Of a stretch of DNA of 64,000 nt, positions 11,371 to 24,955 are shown one piece after another; within the stretch, counting starts at the first letter, position 1, and the number at the start of each line of letters is the position of its first letter. The position numbers were made by a program, and so were the translations under genes. The stretch covers positions 39,447,830-39,511,829 of the forward strand of contig CM060462.1 in NCBI GenBank assembly GCA_030544235.1. Direction: 5' to 3'. The stretch comes from Lepturacanthus savala. Taxonomy: Eukaryota > Chordata > Actinopteri > Scombriformes > Trichiuridae. The notes under the pieces were generated by a model that was given only the letters and a program-made list of their open reading frames with translations, searched no databases and was not told the origin of the DNA.

Positions 11371-13350
11371 AGGTGATATTAACCTCCTCTCCTGTTGTGA
11401 CATCACATTTTGAACTGACTTCAACAACTTTATTTATAATTATAATTAGACAAAATGCTGCTACTAGTAAACTACTAAACACTGAACTAGAAGCAGAAGC
11501 AGAGCTTCACATAATAAATGTTCTGATAGGATTATTCTATTGATTATGGAAATAATTAATTAATTATCTGGTTCATTAAATGGTGTAAAATTATATATTA
11601 TTATAGAGACTAAAGAAACCAGGAAATTATCAGAGAAGCTGGAACCAGAGAATTTACAGATTTACTGATTAATAAATGACTCTAATCTATTGATCGATTA
11701 TCAGAATAGTTGGTGATTGATGTGATAGATGGAAACTAATCAATTAATCAACGAATCAGCGAATTTCCATTAACTAGTTTGGAGCAAATAAACCAGATGT
11801 AGTTTCAAGAAAATGAAGTGATTAGTTGCTTAATCAATTAGTTGCCAATAGTCATTGATTCTTTTATTAATCGCCAACTATTATTTTTCTGGATTGTGGA
11901 CAATTTAAACTGGTTTTAAGGAAACAACACATCAGAGAAGCTGGAACCAGAGAATTTACACGTTTTATAATTAAAATTATGAACCAAATCCATTAATTGA
12001 TGATCAGAATAGTTGATGATTGATGTGACAGATAGAAAATTCCAAAGTCTTGAGAAGAATCTTCAGTCAAAGAATTTAATCTTGTTTTTTTAGTATTTAT
12101 TAATGTTATGATATTCTTTTTTTAGTTTAGTATTTTAGTATTTTTGTAGTTTAATTAATTTTTTTTGTATTATTATTTATTTTTTTTAGTTGGAACCAGA
12201 AAATTTGGACATTTTTTCTTTAAAAAAAACGACTGAAATCCATTCGTCAAATATTTTTAGTATTTTTTTTTAATCATTTTCATTTTTTGTATTTTTTAGT
12301 ATTTGTAGTTTTAAAATATTTTTTATTCATGATTTTTTGAGTATTTATGGTTTTAGTATTTTTAAAATATATTTATTATTATTATTTACTATTTTTTGTA
12401 TATTTTTAGTAATTAATAATCAGAGAAGAGAAACTAGAACCAGAGAATTTAGACATTTTCTCCTTTAAAAATTACTCTAATCCATTAATTAAATAGTTTT
12501 AGGTTTTTTTTTAATCTATTTTTATTTTTTCTATTTTTAGTATTTGTATTTTGTTTAATGATATTTTTTATTTTATTATTTTTATTTTTATTATGAGCCT
12601 TTTGGATTTTTTCTATGTAGTCTTTATTATTTATTATTATTTATTTTATTTTTTTTTAAATATTTTAGTAATTTTTGTATTTTAAGTAGTTTAATATTAT
12701 TTTAGTATTTTAGTATTTTATTTTTTCATAAAAAACAACGTGAGTATAAATTGTAATATAAATTATTTAAAATGGTGAAAAATTCACACATATCTACAAT
12801 CACACTAGTTTTTATTTTTTATTATTTATTGATTATATTATTATTTGTATTTTTCATTATTTTTTAATTCTTGTATTTCAGTTTTATTATTTTTTTTATA
12901 TGTTTATCTGTGAAATACAGAAAATCTAATCAAATATTTGGTTATAAAAATGAATCAAATCAATGAATTGATTATCAATACAGTCGCTGATTAATGTGAA
13001 TCGATTAATCAACTAATTGTTGCAGCTTTAATCCTGAATAATTAATTTCCCAGAGATTAAAGCTGCCCAGCGACTTTCTGTTCAAATATAAAGTCGTGAG
13101 TAATTTATCAATTATTGAAAACAAACTAATTAATCAATGATTCGTCCACTCGGCATCATTTCTATGACAGTGTTTCAGTCTCACATGTCAAATGTCCACC
13201 AGCAATAGGGATATTCTGGTCATGTGACCTCATGTCCTTCAAAATAAAAGCCCCAAAATTTCAAGAAGGAAGAAAAAAAGGAAGAGATGGAGGCGTTTGA
13301 AATAGAAATATAACAGTTAAAAATAAATATATTTTTTCTGTTTCTGTCTC
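11371..13350. other. AT-rich spacer upstream of dok4
   Basis: MITE-like family copies at 11,500-11,780, 11,800-12,060, 12,180-12,500 and 12,900-13,160, separated by T-rich 'tttttagtattttt' sequence. 13,208-13,256 matches the segment at about 5850-5920. No gene seen. Confidence 0.65.
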
Positions 13351-13644
13351 CGTTTCTTAGAGATGTCGAAGAGGGAGAAAACAAATGTCCGATGACTGAG
13401 AAGAGGACGGAGTGAAGGACAGAAAGGAAGAAAGAAGACGAGAACGACAGGAAAGAGGAGGATGACGTGAAGAAGGAGGAGGAGAAAGATAGAGACGGGA
13501 GGAGAAGACACAAAAAGTCCTCATAAATAAATCTGGAAGCTGTGGATCAGTAGGAAGGAAACGAAGCGGCCGTCGTCGGGGGAGGGGCACAAACATCTGG
13601 ATGGTCTCCACGGCGACGGGCAGCCGTTTTCCCGCCCGACAAAG

Positions 13645-13710
13645 ATGGCCACCAACTTCAACGACGTCGTCAAGCAGGGATACGTCCGCATGCGTAGCCG
13701 CAAGCTCGGG
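13645..13710 (+). CDS. dok4: dok4 coding exon 1
   Basis: Encodes residues 1-22, MATNFNDVVKQGYVRMRSRK plus LG, and ends in phase 0 before GTAAGC. The 5' UTR probably covers at least the GC-richer stretch from about 13,560 (gcggccgtcgtcggggg) to 13,644. Several short upstream ATGs between 13,360 and 13,610 are not in a recognisable reading frame. Confidence 0.93.
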
Positions 13711-16700
13711 GTAAGCTAACTACACGAAACTCCGTTAGAAAACGGGTTTAACATGTTTTAAAGCTAAACCAGGGGTCGGCAACACAAACTGTCCAAGAGC
13801 CTTGTAAAATAACCCAGTTTAATGTGTATTTCAGGTGATTTCTGCTCATTCTACTGAATTATTCCACATCCAGCTGTTAGTTTACAGCTGCCTGGCACCG
13901 CGGCGCTGAAACGTCGTTGACATTTAATATTTATTAGACACATTTTTACAGTGTTGGAATATGTGAAACCAGATTAAATCTAAAGATATCTATTAAATCC
14001 GAGATATCCTCACCATCATTTTATATTTCCATACGTTTTTAAAAAAGCTCCAGGGAGCCACTATGGGGGGCGCTAAAGAGCCGCAGGTTGCCGACCCCTG
14101 ATCTAGACGATTCCCACAGAAATCACATTGATGGTGAGGTGGCGTTCCCTTTATCACTTTCAACAAATTTGGTGATCGTGGGACATTCAGAATAAAAGTT
14201 ATTGACGAAAAAACAATCGGCTTTCATGCTGCCAAGCTGTGGCGTTACCATGGTGACTAACTACCCCAGAGCCTTTGAAGTCGATGACATCACCAACTGT
14301 CGCCGTCTCAGTGAGGGCAGCTCCTGTGAAAGGCAGCGCTGAAATCCTGCTCATAAATCAACAACCGTTGTAGCTATTCACTGGATGAGCACATCTTCTG
14401 AGAGCTGAGACTCTCCCGGTTGCTCTGATACACGTTTCATGTGCGTTGATTGGAAAATGTGGGCACAGGAGCCGTTTACATCCGTTGGAAGGGTTAATAG
14501 AGCAGATGAAGGCTCAGCTCCGTGTCGCAGTCATCACACATGAGAAAATAATCAGAGAACAGAAACTGGAACCTCTTTATAAAAAATGAGTAAATAAATA
14601 ATCTATTATCAAAATAGTTTTAGTGAATCATGTGATAGTGGAAAGTAGTGGATTAATTGACTAATAGTTGCAGTGTTAAAGTGTTTTTGTTGGTTAAGAT
14701 GCAGCAGGTGAAGCCTTTAAATCCTGACGGTAACGAGGAAGTTAAACGAGGCCACGAGTGAATTTATGTCCGAAAATTAATGTTTTAAGACAAAGTAGAA
14801 ACTGAACCGAACGTCTCAAAGCTGTTTATGTAGTATCTGATCTGAAAAACTGAAGACTGAACACCTGGTTCCAGCTGTTTCTGCCTGGTTCCAGCTGTTT
14901 TCTGCCTGGTTCCAGCTGTTTTCTTCCTGGTTCCAGCTGTTTTCTGCCTGGTTCCAGCTGTTGTCTGTTTGGTTCCAGTTGTTGTCTGTTTGGTTCCAGT
15001 TGTTTTCTGCCTGGTTCCAGTTGTTTTCTACCTGGTTGCAGTTGTTTTCTGCCTGGTTCCAGTTGTTTTCTACCTGGTTCCAGTTGTTTTCTGCCTGGTT
15101 CCAGCTGTTTTCTGCCTGGTTCCAGCTGTTGTCTGTTTGGTTACAGCTGTTGTCTGTTTGGTTACAGCTGTTTTGTTCCAGCTGTTTACTGTTTGGTTCC
15201 AGCTGTTTACTGTTTGGTTCCAGCTGTTTACTGTTTGGTTCCAGCTGTTTTCTGTTTGGTTCCAGCTGTTTGGTTCCAGCTGTTTGGTTCCAGCTGTTTT
15301 CTGTTTGGTTCCAGCTGTTTTCTGTTTGGTTCCAGCTGTTGTCTGTTTGGTTCCAGCTGTTTGGTTCCAGCTGTTTTCTGTTTGGTTCCAGCTGTTTGGT
15401 TCCAGCTGTTTTCTGTTTGGTTCCAGCTGTTTACTGTTTGGTTCCAGCTGTTGTCTGTTTGGTTCCAGCTGTTTGGTTCCAGCTGTTTACTGTTTGGTTC
15501 CAGCTGTTGTCTGTTTGGTTCCAGCTGTTTGGTTCCAGCTGTTGTCTGTTTGGTTCCAGCTGTTTTCTGTTTGGTTCCAGCTGTTTGGTTCCAGCTGTTT
15601 GGTTCCAGCTGTTGTCTGTTTGGTTCCAGCTGTTTGGTTCCAGCTGTTTACTGTTTGGTTCCAGCTGTTTGGTTCCAGCTGTTGTCTGTTTGGTTCCAGC
15701 TGTTTGGTTCCAGCTGTTTGGTTCCAGCTGTTTGGTTCCAGTTGTTTGGTTCCAGCTGTTGTCTGTTTGGTTCCAGCTGTTTGGTTCCAGCTGTTGTCTG
15801 TTTGGTTCCAGCTGTTTGGTTCCAGCTGTTGTCTGTTTGGTTCCAGCTGTTTGGTTCCAGCTGTTTGGTTCCAGCTGTTTGGTTCCAGCTGTTTGGTTCC
15901 AGCTGTTGTCTGTTTGGTTCCAGCTGTTGTCTGTTTGGTTCCAGCTGTTTGGTTCCAGCTGTTTGGTTCCAGCTGTTGTCTGTTTGGTTCCAGCTGTTTG
16001 GTTCCAGCTGTTTTCTGTTTGGTTCCAGCTGTTGTCTGTTTGGTTCCAGCTGTTTGGTTCCAGCTGTTTGGTTCCAGCTGTTTGGTTCCAGCTGTTGTCT
16101 GTTTGGTTCCAGCTGTTTGGTTCCAGCTGTTTGGTTCCAGCTGTTTGGTTCCAGCTGTTTGGTTCCAGCTGTTGTCTGTTTGGTTCCAGCTGTTTACTGT
16201 TTGGTTCCAGCTGTTTTCTGTTTGGTTCCAGCTGTTTGGTTCCAGCTGTTGTCTGTTTGGTTCCAGCTGTTTTCTGTTTGGTTCCAGCTGTTGTCTGTTT
16301 GGTTCCAGCTGTTTGGTTCCAGCTGTTTTCTGTTTGGTTCCAGCTGTTTGGTTCCAGCTGTTTGGTTCCAGCTGTTGTCTGTTTGGTTCCAGCTGTTTGG
16401 TTCCAGCTGTTTACTGTTTGGTTCCAGCTGTTTGGTTCCAGCTGTTGTCTGTTTGGTTCCAGCTGTTTGGTTCCAGCTGTTTGGTTCCAGCTGTTTGGTT
16501 CCAGCTGTTTGGTTCCAGCTGTTTGGTTCCAGCTGTTGTCTGTTTGGTTCCAGCTGTTTGGTTCCAGCTGTTTGGTTCCAGCTGTTTGGTTCCAGTTGTT
16601 TGGTTCCAGCTGTTGTCTGTTTGGTTCCAGCTGTTTGGTTCCAGCTGTTGTCTGTTTGGTTCCAGCTGTTGTCTGTTTGGTTCCAGCTGTTTGGTTCCAG

Positions 16701-19055
16701 CTGTTTGGTTCCAGCTGTTGTCTGTTTGGTTCCAGCTGTTTGGTTCCAGCTGTTTTCTGTTTGGTTCCAGCTGTTGTCTGTTTGGTTCCAGCTGTTTGGT
16801 TCCAGCTGTTTGGTTCCAGCTGTTTGGTTCCAGCTGTTGTCTGTTTGGTTCCAGCTGTTTTCTTCCTGGTTCCAGCTGTTTTCTGCCTGGTTCCAGTTGT
16901 TTTCTACCTGGTTCCAGTTGTTTTCTACCTGGTTCCAGTTGTTGTCTGTTTGGTTCCAGTTGTTTTCTGCCTGGTTCCAGTTGTTTTCTACCTGGTTCCA
17001 GTTGTTTTCTACCTGGTTCCAGTTGTTTTCTGCCTGGTTCCAGCTGTTTTCTGCCTGGTTACAGCTGTTGTCTGTTTGGTTACAGCTGTTGTCTGTTTGG
17101 TTACAGCTGTTTGGTTCCAGCTGTTTACTGTTTGGTTCCAGCTGTTTTCTGTTTGGTTCCAGCTGTTTACTGTTTGGTTCCAGCTGTTTACTGTTTGGTT
17201 CCAGCTGTTTACTGTTTGGTTACAGCTGTTGTCTGTTTGGTTACAGCTGTTTGGTTCCAGCTGTTTACTGTTTGGTTCCAGCTGTTTACTGTTTGGTTCC
17301 AGCTGTTTACTGTTTGGTTCCAGCTGTTTACTGTTTGGTTCCAGCTGTTTACTGTTTGGTTCCAGCTGTTTACTGTTTGGTTCCAGCTGTTGTCTGTTTG
17401 GTTCCAGCTGTTTTCTGTTTGGTTCCAGCTGTTTACTGTTTGGTTCCAGCTGTTTGGTTCCAGCTGTTTACTGTTTGGTTCCAGCTGTTTACTGTTTGGT
17501 TCCAGCTGTTTACTGTTTGGTTCCAGCTGTTGTCTGTTTGGTTCCAGCTGTTTGGTTCCAGCTGTTTGGTTCCAGCTGTTGTCTGTTTGGTTCCAGCTCT
17601 TTGGTTCCAGCTGTTTGGTTCCAGCTGTTTGGTTCCAGCTGTTTGGTTCCAGCTGTTTGGTTCCAGCTGTTTGGTTCCAGCTGTTCCAGAGAAGACGTTC
17701 AGTCCAGCATCAACTTGAAATTATTCTAAAGACGTTTGTGTCTTTTAATAAACAGGTCAAACAGTGACTCAGTCAATAAAGACAATAACCTGATCAACTG
17801 ATCATTGATGATCGGTTTATAAAGTGATATTAAATTAATCAGAACGTTTGTAAATGTGTTGTTTCCTTTGTTGTTTTCAGCCTCGATGCTTCATGGCAGC
17901 GATGCAGTGAATCCAGCAGCTTCTTCTTCTAAAAGCCTCATTTATCTTTAATGAATGTTGATGCTGGTTGAATCGTTTCAGAGCAGAAATGCACCGTAGT
18001 GAAAAAAACAACAAACAACAACGACCAGAGCAAAGCTGTGATGTAATAAATGTAATAACTTCTACTTCTTCTGCTTCCTAATTTCCTTTTTCTTCATCTT
18101 CATCTAATAATTAAACAGTAATAAATCATTTCTGTTGGGAGCTACATCCATCAGGAAAAGAATTAGACAAAATGTCATTATTATAATGAAAAGCAAAATA
18201 ATTATGAAATAAAGGGAGAGCGGCGCCATTGCTACCGTTAGCGGCGCCATTGCTACAGTTAGCAGTGCTATTGCTACCAATAGTGGCGCCATTGCTACCG
18301 ATAGTGATGTCATTGCTACCATTAGCGGCGCCGCTGCTGCCAATAGCGGCACCATTGCTATCGTTAGCGCTGCCGCTGCTACTGTTAGCGGTGCCATTGC
18401 TACCAATAGTGGCGCCATTGCTATCGATAGTGGCACCATTGCTACTGATAGCGGCACCATTGCTACCGTTAGCAGCGCCATTGCTACCGTTAGCAGTGCC
18501 ATTTCTATTGATAGCAGTGCCATTGCTATCATTAGCAGCGCCATTGCTACCGTTAGCGGTGCCACTGCTACTGTTAGCGGTGCCACTGTTATCGATAGCG
18601 GCGCCATTGCTAGATTTCTGAGCCTCTTCTCTGATTGGCTGATTTGAACGGCTGTGAATGGGGGTGTTGGTGGTGACTGTATAGTAGTGACATCACAACT
18701 TCACGTAAGTCATGGCCGCTTGTATTAAGGCTCAGTTTCTAAATACAGTATTTTCCAGGCTACTCTCTCTCTAATATATATATATAAACTGAAATTTATA
18801 TGCTTTAAAGTAAAAAAGAATAGAAAAAAGGAAAATATGATAAAATAAATGACTATATGGTGTAAGAAGTGGATTAGTGTTTCCAGACTGAACGGTGAAA
18901 ATAAATAAAATATAAATATATATATAAAATTTAATTTAAAAAAATAATTAAAAGGCTCATTTTCAGTAATTTATAGTAAATTTTATATTTTTGTTTTGAA
19001 ATGACCAAGAACAGAAGTCCACTGTTGGCGGTTTACTGTGATAGTCCCCTGGTGG

Positions 19056-19122
<67 letters not shown>

Positions 19123-19390
19123 ACACACCTAATCATTGTAATGATGAATGAACCATGTTGTTAATGATTTAATGATGTTTGACACCATCATTTGCTTGAG
19201 AAAAAGCTTGAAAAACTAAATGTGTGTGTGTGCGTGTGTATGTGTGCGTGTGTGTGTGTATGTGTGCGTGTGTGTGTGTTCCAGATCTATCGGCGTTGCT
19301 GGCTCGTGTTCAAGAAGTCGTCCAGTAAAGGACCTCGTCGTCTGGAGAAATATCCTGACGAGAAGTCGGCGTACATCAGAGTCTGTCCGA

Positions 19391-19431
<41 letters not shown>

Positions 19432-20200
19432 TTTATCTATCTGGGTGGGCACATTGGCCTGAAAGGTTTTTGTAGTTGAAGCAGCAACAGCTAAATCCTC
19501 CATTAGCACAAAGCCCATGTTAGCATTAAACCTAGTTTAGCATAAAGCCCATGTTAGCATTAAACCTAGTTTAGCATAAAGCCCATGTTAGCATTAAACC
19601 TAGTTTAGCATAAAGCCTAGTTTAGCATAAAGTCTAGATTAGCATAAATCGTAGATTATCATAAAGTCTAGATTAGAATAAAGTCTAGATTAGCATAAAT
19701 CGTAGATTATCATAAAGTCTAGATTAGAATAAAGTCTAGATTAGCATAAATCGTAGATTAGCATAAAGTCTAGATTAGCATAAATCGTAGATTAGCATAA
19801 AGTCTAGATTAGCATAAAATCTAGATTATCATAAATCGTAGATTAGCATAAAGTCTAGATTAGCATAAAGTCTAGATTAGCATAAATCGTAGATTAGCAT
19901 AAATCTGTAAATACCTGATTCCTTTTCATCCCCCATCATATTTATGTTATATTTATTGTCATTTAATCCAAATTAGCAGCAAATCTCTGCTCTTTATTTA
20001 GTTCTATCAGACAAACGATAACATGAAGCTTCATTAAATTTATATTAAATTTATTAAATTCATTCACCTTCAATCTGTTGCCTAGGTGACAGAGATCAGC
20101 AACGTCAAGAATGTCACTCGGTTGCCGCGGGATACGAAACGTCAGGCCGTGGCCATCGTGTTCATGGATGACACGTCACGCACCTTCACCTGTGAATCAG

Positions 20201-20243
<43 letters not shown>

Positions 20244-20536
20244 TAAAGGGAGGAACAGTGTTTGTATGACAAAGGAGACGATTGATGCTAATTCTCATGC
20301 CTGCATGTTAAATATGAGGGTTTAGCTTACTTTAACATGAAGCCTGGTTTAGCATGAAACCTAATTTGGCATAAAACCTAGATTAGCATAAAACCTAGAT
20401 TAGCATAAAACCTAGATTAGCATAAAGCCTAGATTAGCATAAAGCCTAGATTAGCATAAAGCCTAGATTATCAGTTAACAGTTGGTGACTAATCAAATTA
20501 AATTATGGGCATATCTGGACAAATATATATATCTGG

Positions 20537-20615
<79 letters not shown>

Positions 20616-23600
20616 GATCTAATAAAAATATAAGATTTAAACAGAAAAATGGGATAAAATGTCAATATTATAATAAAATATCAAACAATTTAATTTTGTT
20701 TCCCTTAAAACAATTTAAAATTTACCAAAATCAAGAAAAAAATCCAAAAATTTAAAATCTAACCCACTAATCATTTTCGTATTTTTAGTATTTGTAGTTT
20801 TTATATATACATTTTTAAATAATTTTTTGTATCTTGATTAGTTTTAGTTTAGTTTTATATATATTTAGTAATTTTATTAATTTTTAATTAGTATTTTTTC
20901 TATATTTAACTGTTTTTTATTCTTGTATTTAAATATTTTATTTTTATTATTTTAGCATTTAATCATCAAGATCGATCGTTTTACTATTTTACATAATTTT
21001 GTTATTTTTTTTATCTTGAATTTGTTTGATTTATAGTAAAAGTTAATAGTTGAGATAAAAAAAGAAAAAATATGAGATAAAAGGACTAAATTCTGATGAA
21101 AGTCACAGAGTTTCATCTTGTTTCTCGGCCAAATGTTGTAAGTTAATGTCTCAGGAGTCGATGTTTTCATTATCTATATATAATAAATGTGTGATTATTG
21201 ATCAGAGGACTGAATGTTAGTGGGTAAAACACAGTAAAACGTTGTAAAGTGAATAAACATCGATTAAAACCAGCAGCTTCACTGATCCACAACAAGTCAT
21301 GAAAGTGACGGAATCGTTGCCAGAGTTCATCGTCAGATTAATTAATCGAGTCATCAATCATCCTCCGGCGAGGTTTAAGACTCGCGTTGATCTGCCGTGA
21401 TGTGACACCTTCACCTCGGATAAACTTCACTGGCACGAAACGTCAATTATTCCTCAGGGTTTGATTTAGTTGGAACTTTCAGCCAAGATGCGACGACGTG
21501 ATCGTGGAGTTTTGTTCCTGAGGTCGTTTCCTTCGTCTGAAAATATCAGGCAGTGAAATTAAAATTAAAACATGAACCAATCAGCTGCTGATGGAGACAA
21601 TAAAATGAAATGGAGAAACACTGAGCCTTAGCATTAGCGTTAGCATTAGCTGGCTGGATTGAGCATTATCAGAAGTTGAATCATCAACACTCATCCCGTT
21701 TTCTAAATGCCTGGATATAATTGTAAAAATACTTTGGCTGGAAATGCTCCAAGAGTTAGCATTAGCGTTAGCATTAGCTAGCTAGATAGAGCGTCATCAG
21801 AAGTTGAATCAACAACACTTAGGCTTCTGTTTCTTAAATGGCTCCAAGAGTTAGCATTAGCGTTAGCTAGCTTGATAGAGTATTATCAGAAGTAGAATCA
21901 ACTTCAATATTTCTTGAGCTTCTTGAATTATCTGAAGCATTATCATTAGCATTAACGTTAGCATTAGCATTAGTGTTAGCAACACTTGGCCTTCTGTTTC
22001 CTAAATGCCTGGGTACAATCATAAAAATACTTTGGCTGGAAATGCTCCCAGAGTTAGCATTAGTGTTAGCATTAGCTAGCTAGATAAAGCATTATAAGAA
22101 TTTGAATTAACAACACTTGGGCTTCTGTTTCCTAAATAGCTCCAAGCGTTAGCATTAGCATTAGCTAGCTTGATAGAGCATTATCAGAAGTTGAATCAAC
22201 TTCAATACTTGGGTTTCTTGAATTAGCTGAAGCATTATCATTAGCATTAACGTTAGCATTAGCATTAGCGTTAGCAACACTTGGCCTTCTGTTTCCTAAA
22301 TGCCTGGGTACAATCATAAAAATACTTTGGCTGGAAATGCTCCATGAGTTAGTGTTAGCATTAGCGTTAGCATTAGTGTTAGCTGGCTGGACAGAGCTTC
22401 AGTTCAACACTCCCGTCATGTCTCTGTGCAGAGCTGGAGGCCGAAGACTGGTTCAAGACCCTGTCCATCGAGTGTTTGGGGACCCGACTCAACGACATCA
22501 GCCTGGGGGAACCCGACCTGCTGGCCGCCGGCGTTCAGTGTGAACACACGGGTAAAACTGCTGCAGAATCAGGAACCAAACAACAATCAGCTGGAAACGC
22601 TGCAGAAATAATATATATATAATAAATTAATAATATTTTACAGTTGCCGTAGGTTTTTTTTGTATTTTTTGTAATTTTTAAATCATTTTTATTTTATTTA
22701 TTTCTACAATTTTTATTATTATTCTCAGGTTCAATTATTATTTTTTTTTTATTATTTTTTAGTATTTTTTATTTCAAGCAATTTCAATATTTTTGTACTT
22801 TTAGTGTGTTTTTTAGTTTAGTATTTTTACTTTAATAAATATAAAAAATAAATCCATTAATTCATATCTTTAGTATTTTCTTTTCATCATTTTGTGTGTT
22901 TAATAATTGTAGTTTTTAATTTATTTTCTATTTAATTTATTTCTACAAGTTTTTTGACAATTTCAGTAATTTACAGTTTTCGTAGTTTGTTTTTTATTTT
23001 ACAATTTTTATAAATATTTTTAATAAATAATCAATTCCATTAATTCATATTTTTAGTATTTTCTTTTTATCAGTTTTTTTGTATTTTTAGTAATTGTTAT
23101 TTTTAAATAATTTTTTTTCAAGTTTTTTATTATTTATTGTGTTTTTATTTTTAGTAATTGTAGTTTTTAAATCATTTTTTTAGTTTTTTTATTATTATTA
23201 TTTAAATTTTTTTTTTGTAATTTTATAGTAAAACACGTTAAAAGCAAATTTTTGTTTTATTTCAAAATGGCCAGAAACAGAAGTCCCCTGTTGGTGCTGG
23301 TGGTTTGTATTGGTGTGAAGCCTGGGAGCCTTTAAAGGGATAGTTGTGTATTTTTGACATGAATCTGTATTCATGACTACTTTGGTTTTGACCAGAACTG
23401 GGCCAGAACTGGGCCAGAACTGGGCCAGAACTGGGCCAGAACTGGGCCAGAACTGGACCAGAACTGGGCCAGAACTGGGCTCTCAGGACCCTGTGGGGGG
23501 TCAGTCAGTGTGAGTGTAGGACACTGATGATAGGGATGAAATACAGATTCATGTCAACAATACACAACTGTCCCTTTAAGTCCATGGCTGTCATTTAATC

Positions 23601-24497
23601 ATTCAAGTCTCTTAGAATAGAATAATCCCTCCAAAAGGAATTTTGTACATGGATGAATAGTTTTGTGTGTGTGTGTGTGTGTGTACACCATTTTTTAAAG
23701 GTCCCCTCTTGGACATGTTTAAAATAACCCACCTGGCATTGAGGTCCACTCTTTGTCAGGTCAAGAAAAGAATGCATGAGACATTAAAACAATAAGGTAC
23801 AAAAACGATACTAACGTGTGTTCACGTTGACTGGAGCCATGTTATACATCATTTATACATCATTTATTCACTTTTACATATTTGCTTACTCGTCGTGAAG
23901 GTCACTCACAGCTCTGGACTCGTCAGACCTCGTCTCTTTTCTCCCGTCAGAGCGGTTCAACGTGTTCCTGCTGCCGTGTCCCAACCTGGACATCTACGGC
24001 GAGTGCATGATGCAGATCACCCACGAGAACATCTACCTGTGGGACGTCCACAACCCCCGCACCAAGCTGGTCACCTGGCCGCTCTGCTCGCTGCGCCGCT
24101 ACGGACGCGACGCCACGCGCTTCACCTTCGAGGCCGGCAGGTGAAGAGAGGCGGGGGAGGGGGCGGGGCTTGACCTGCCACTCGGGTCACGTGACAAAGA
24201 TTCTGAGATTCTGTTGTTCTCGATTCATAAAATGGTGAAAATTGTGGATCAAAAGCTGAAGATTCAACCTAAAATGTCTTATTTAGTCCAAAGATAATCA
24301 GTTTATTATTATAGAGACTAAAGAAACCAGGAAATAATCAGAGAAGAGAAGCTGGAACCAGAGAATTTAGACGTTTTCTACTAAAAATGAAATTATTCAA
24401 ATCTGTTTCTATTCTAATCGATTATCGAAATAATCAATAATCTCCCCTGACTCTGTGGAGGTTCACCATAACCCTAACCCTTCACATGGTGTTGCCA

Positions 24498-24589
<92 letters not shown>

Positions 24590-24673
24590 TTGTCAGTTTT
24601 TCTCAGGTCAGTCCAAGGATACCTCCTCCTCCTCCTCCTCTCTCTCTCGTTTCCCTGTCTCTCTCTCTTTCAA

Positions 24674-24766
<93 letters not shown>

Positions 24767-24907
24767 AACAGGTTGGTTGTGTTGGTCTCAGCTCCTGAAA
24801 AAGATTGATTGAACAGATTATAGCTGAATCAATGCTGGTCCAGTCGTCCTTATCTCCTCCTCTTTGATAAAGCCGGACCAGCTATGATTGGGTCAGCATG
24901 CAGATAA

Positions 24908-24955
<48 letters not shown>

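Noticed and set aside
14961..17767. Open frames of 841-932 codons with Trp/Phe/Gln/Leu/Cys periodicity
   Set aside because: They arise from the 14/21-bp minisatellite, are open in all three + frames with the same peptide, and lie in dok4 intron 1.
18104..18621. Met/Ala/Pro/Leu-rich frames on both strands
   Set aside because: 21-bp minisatellite in dok4 intron 1.
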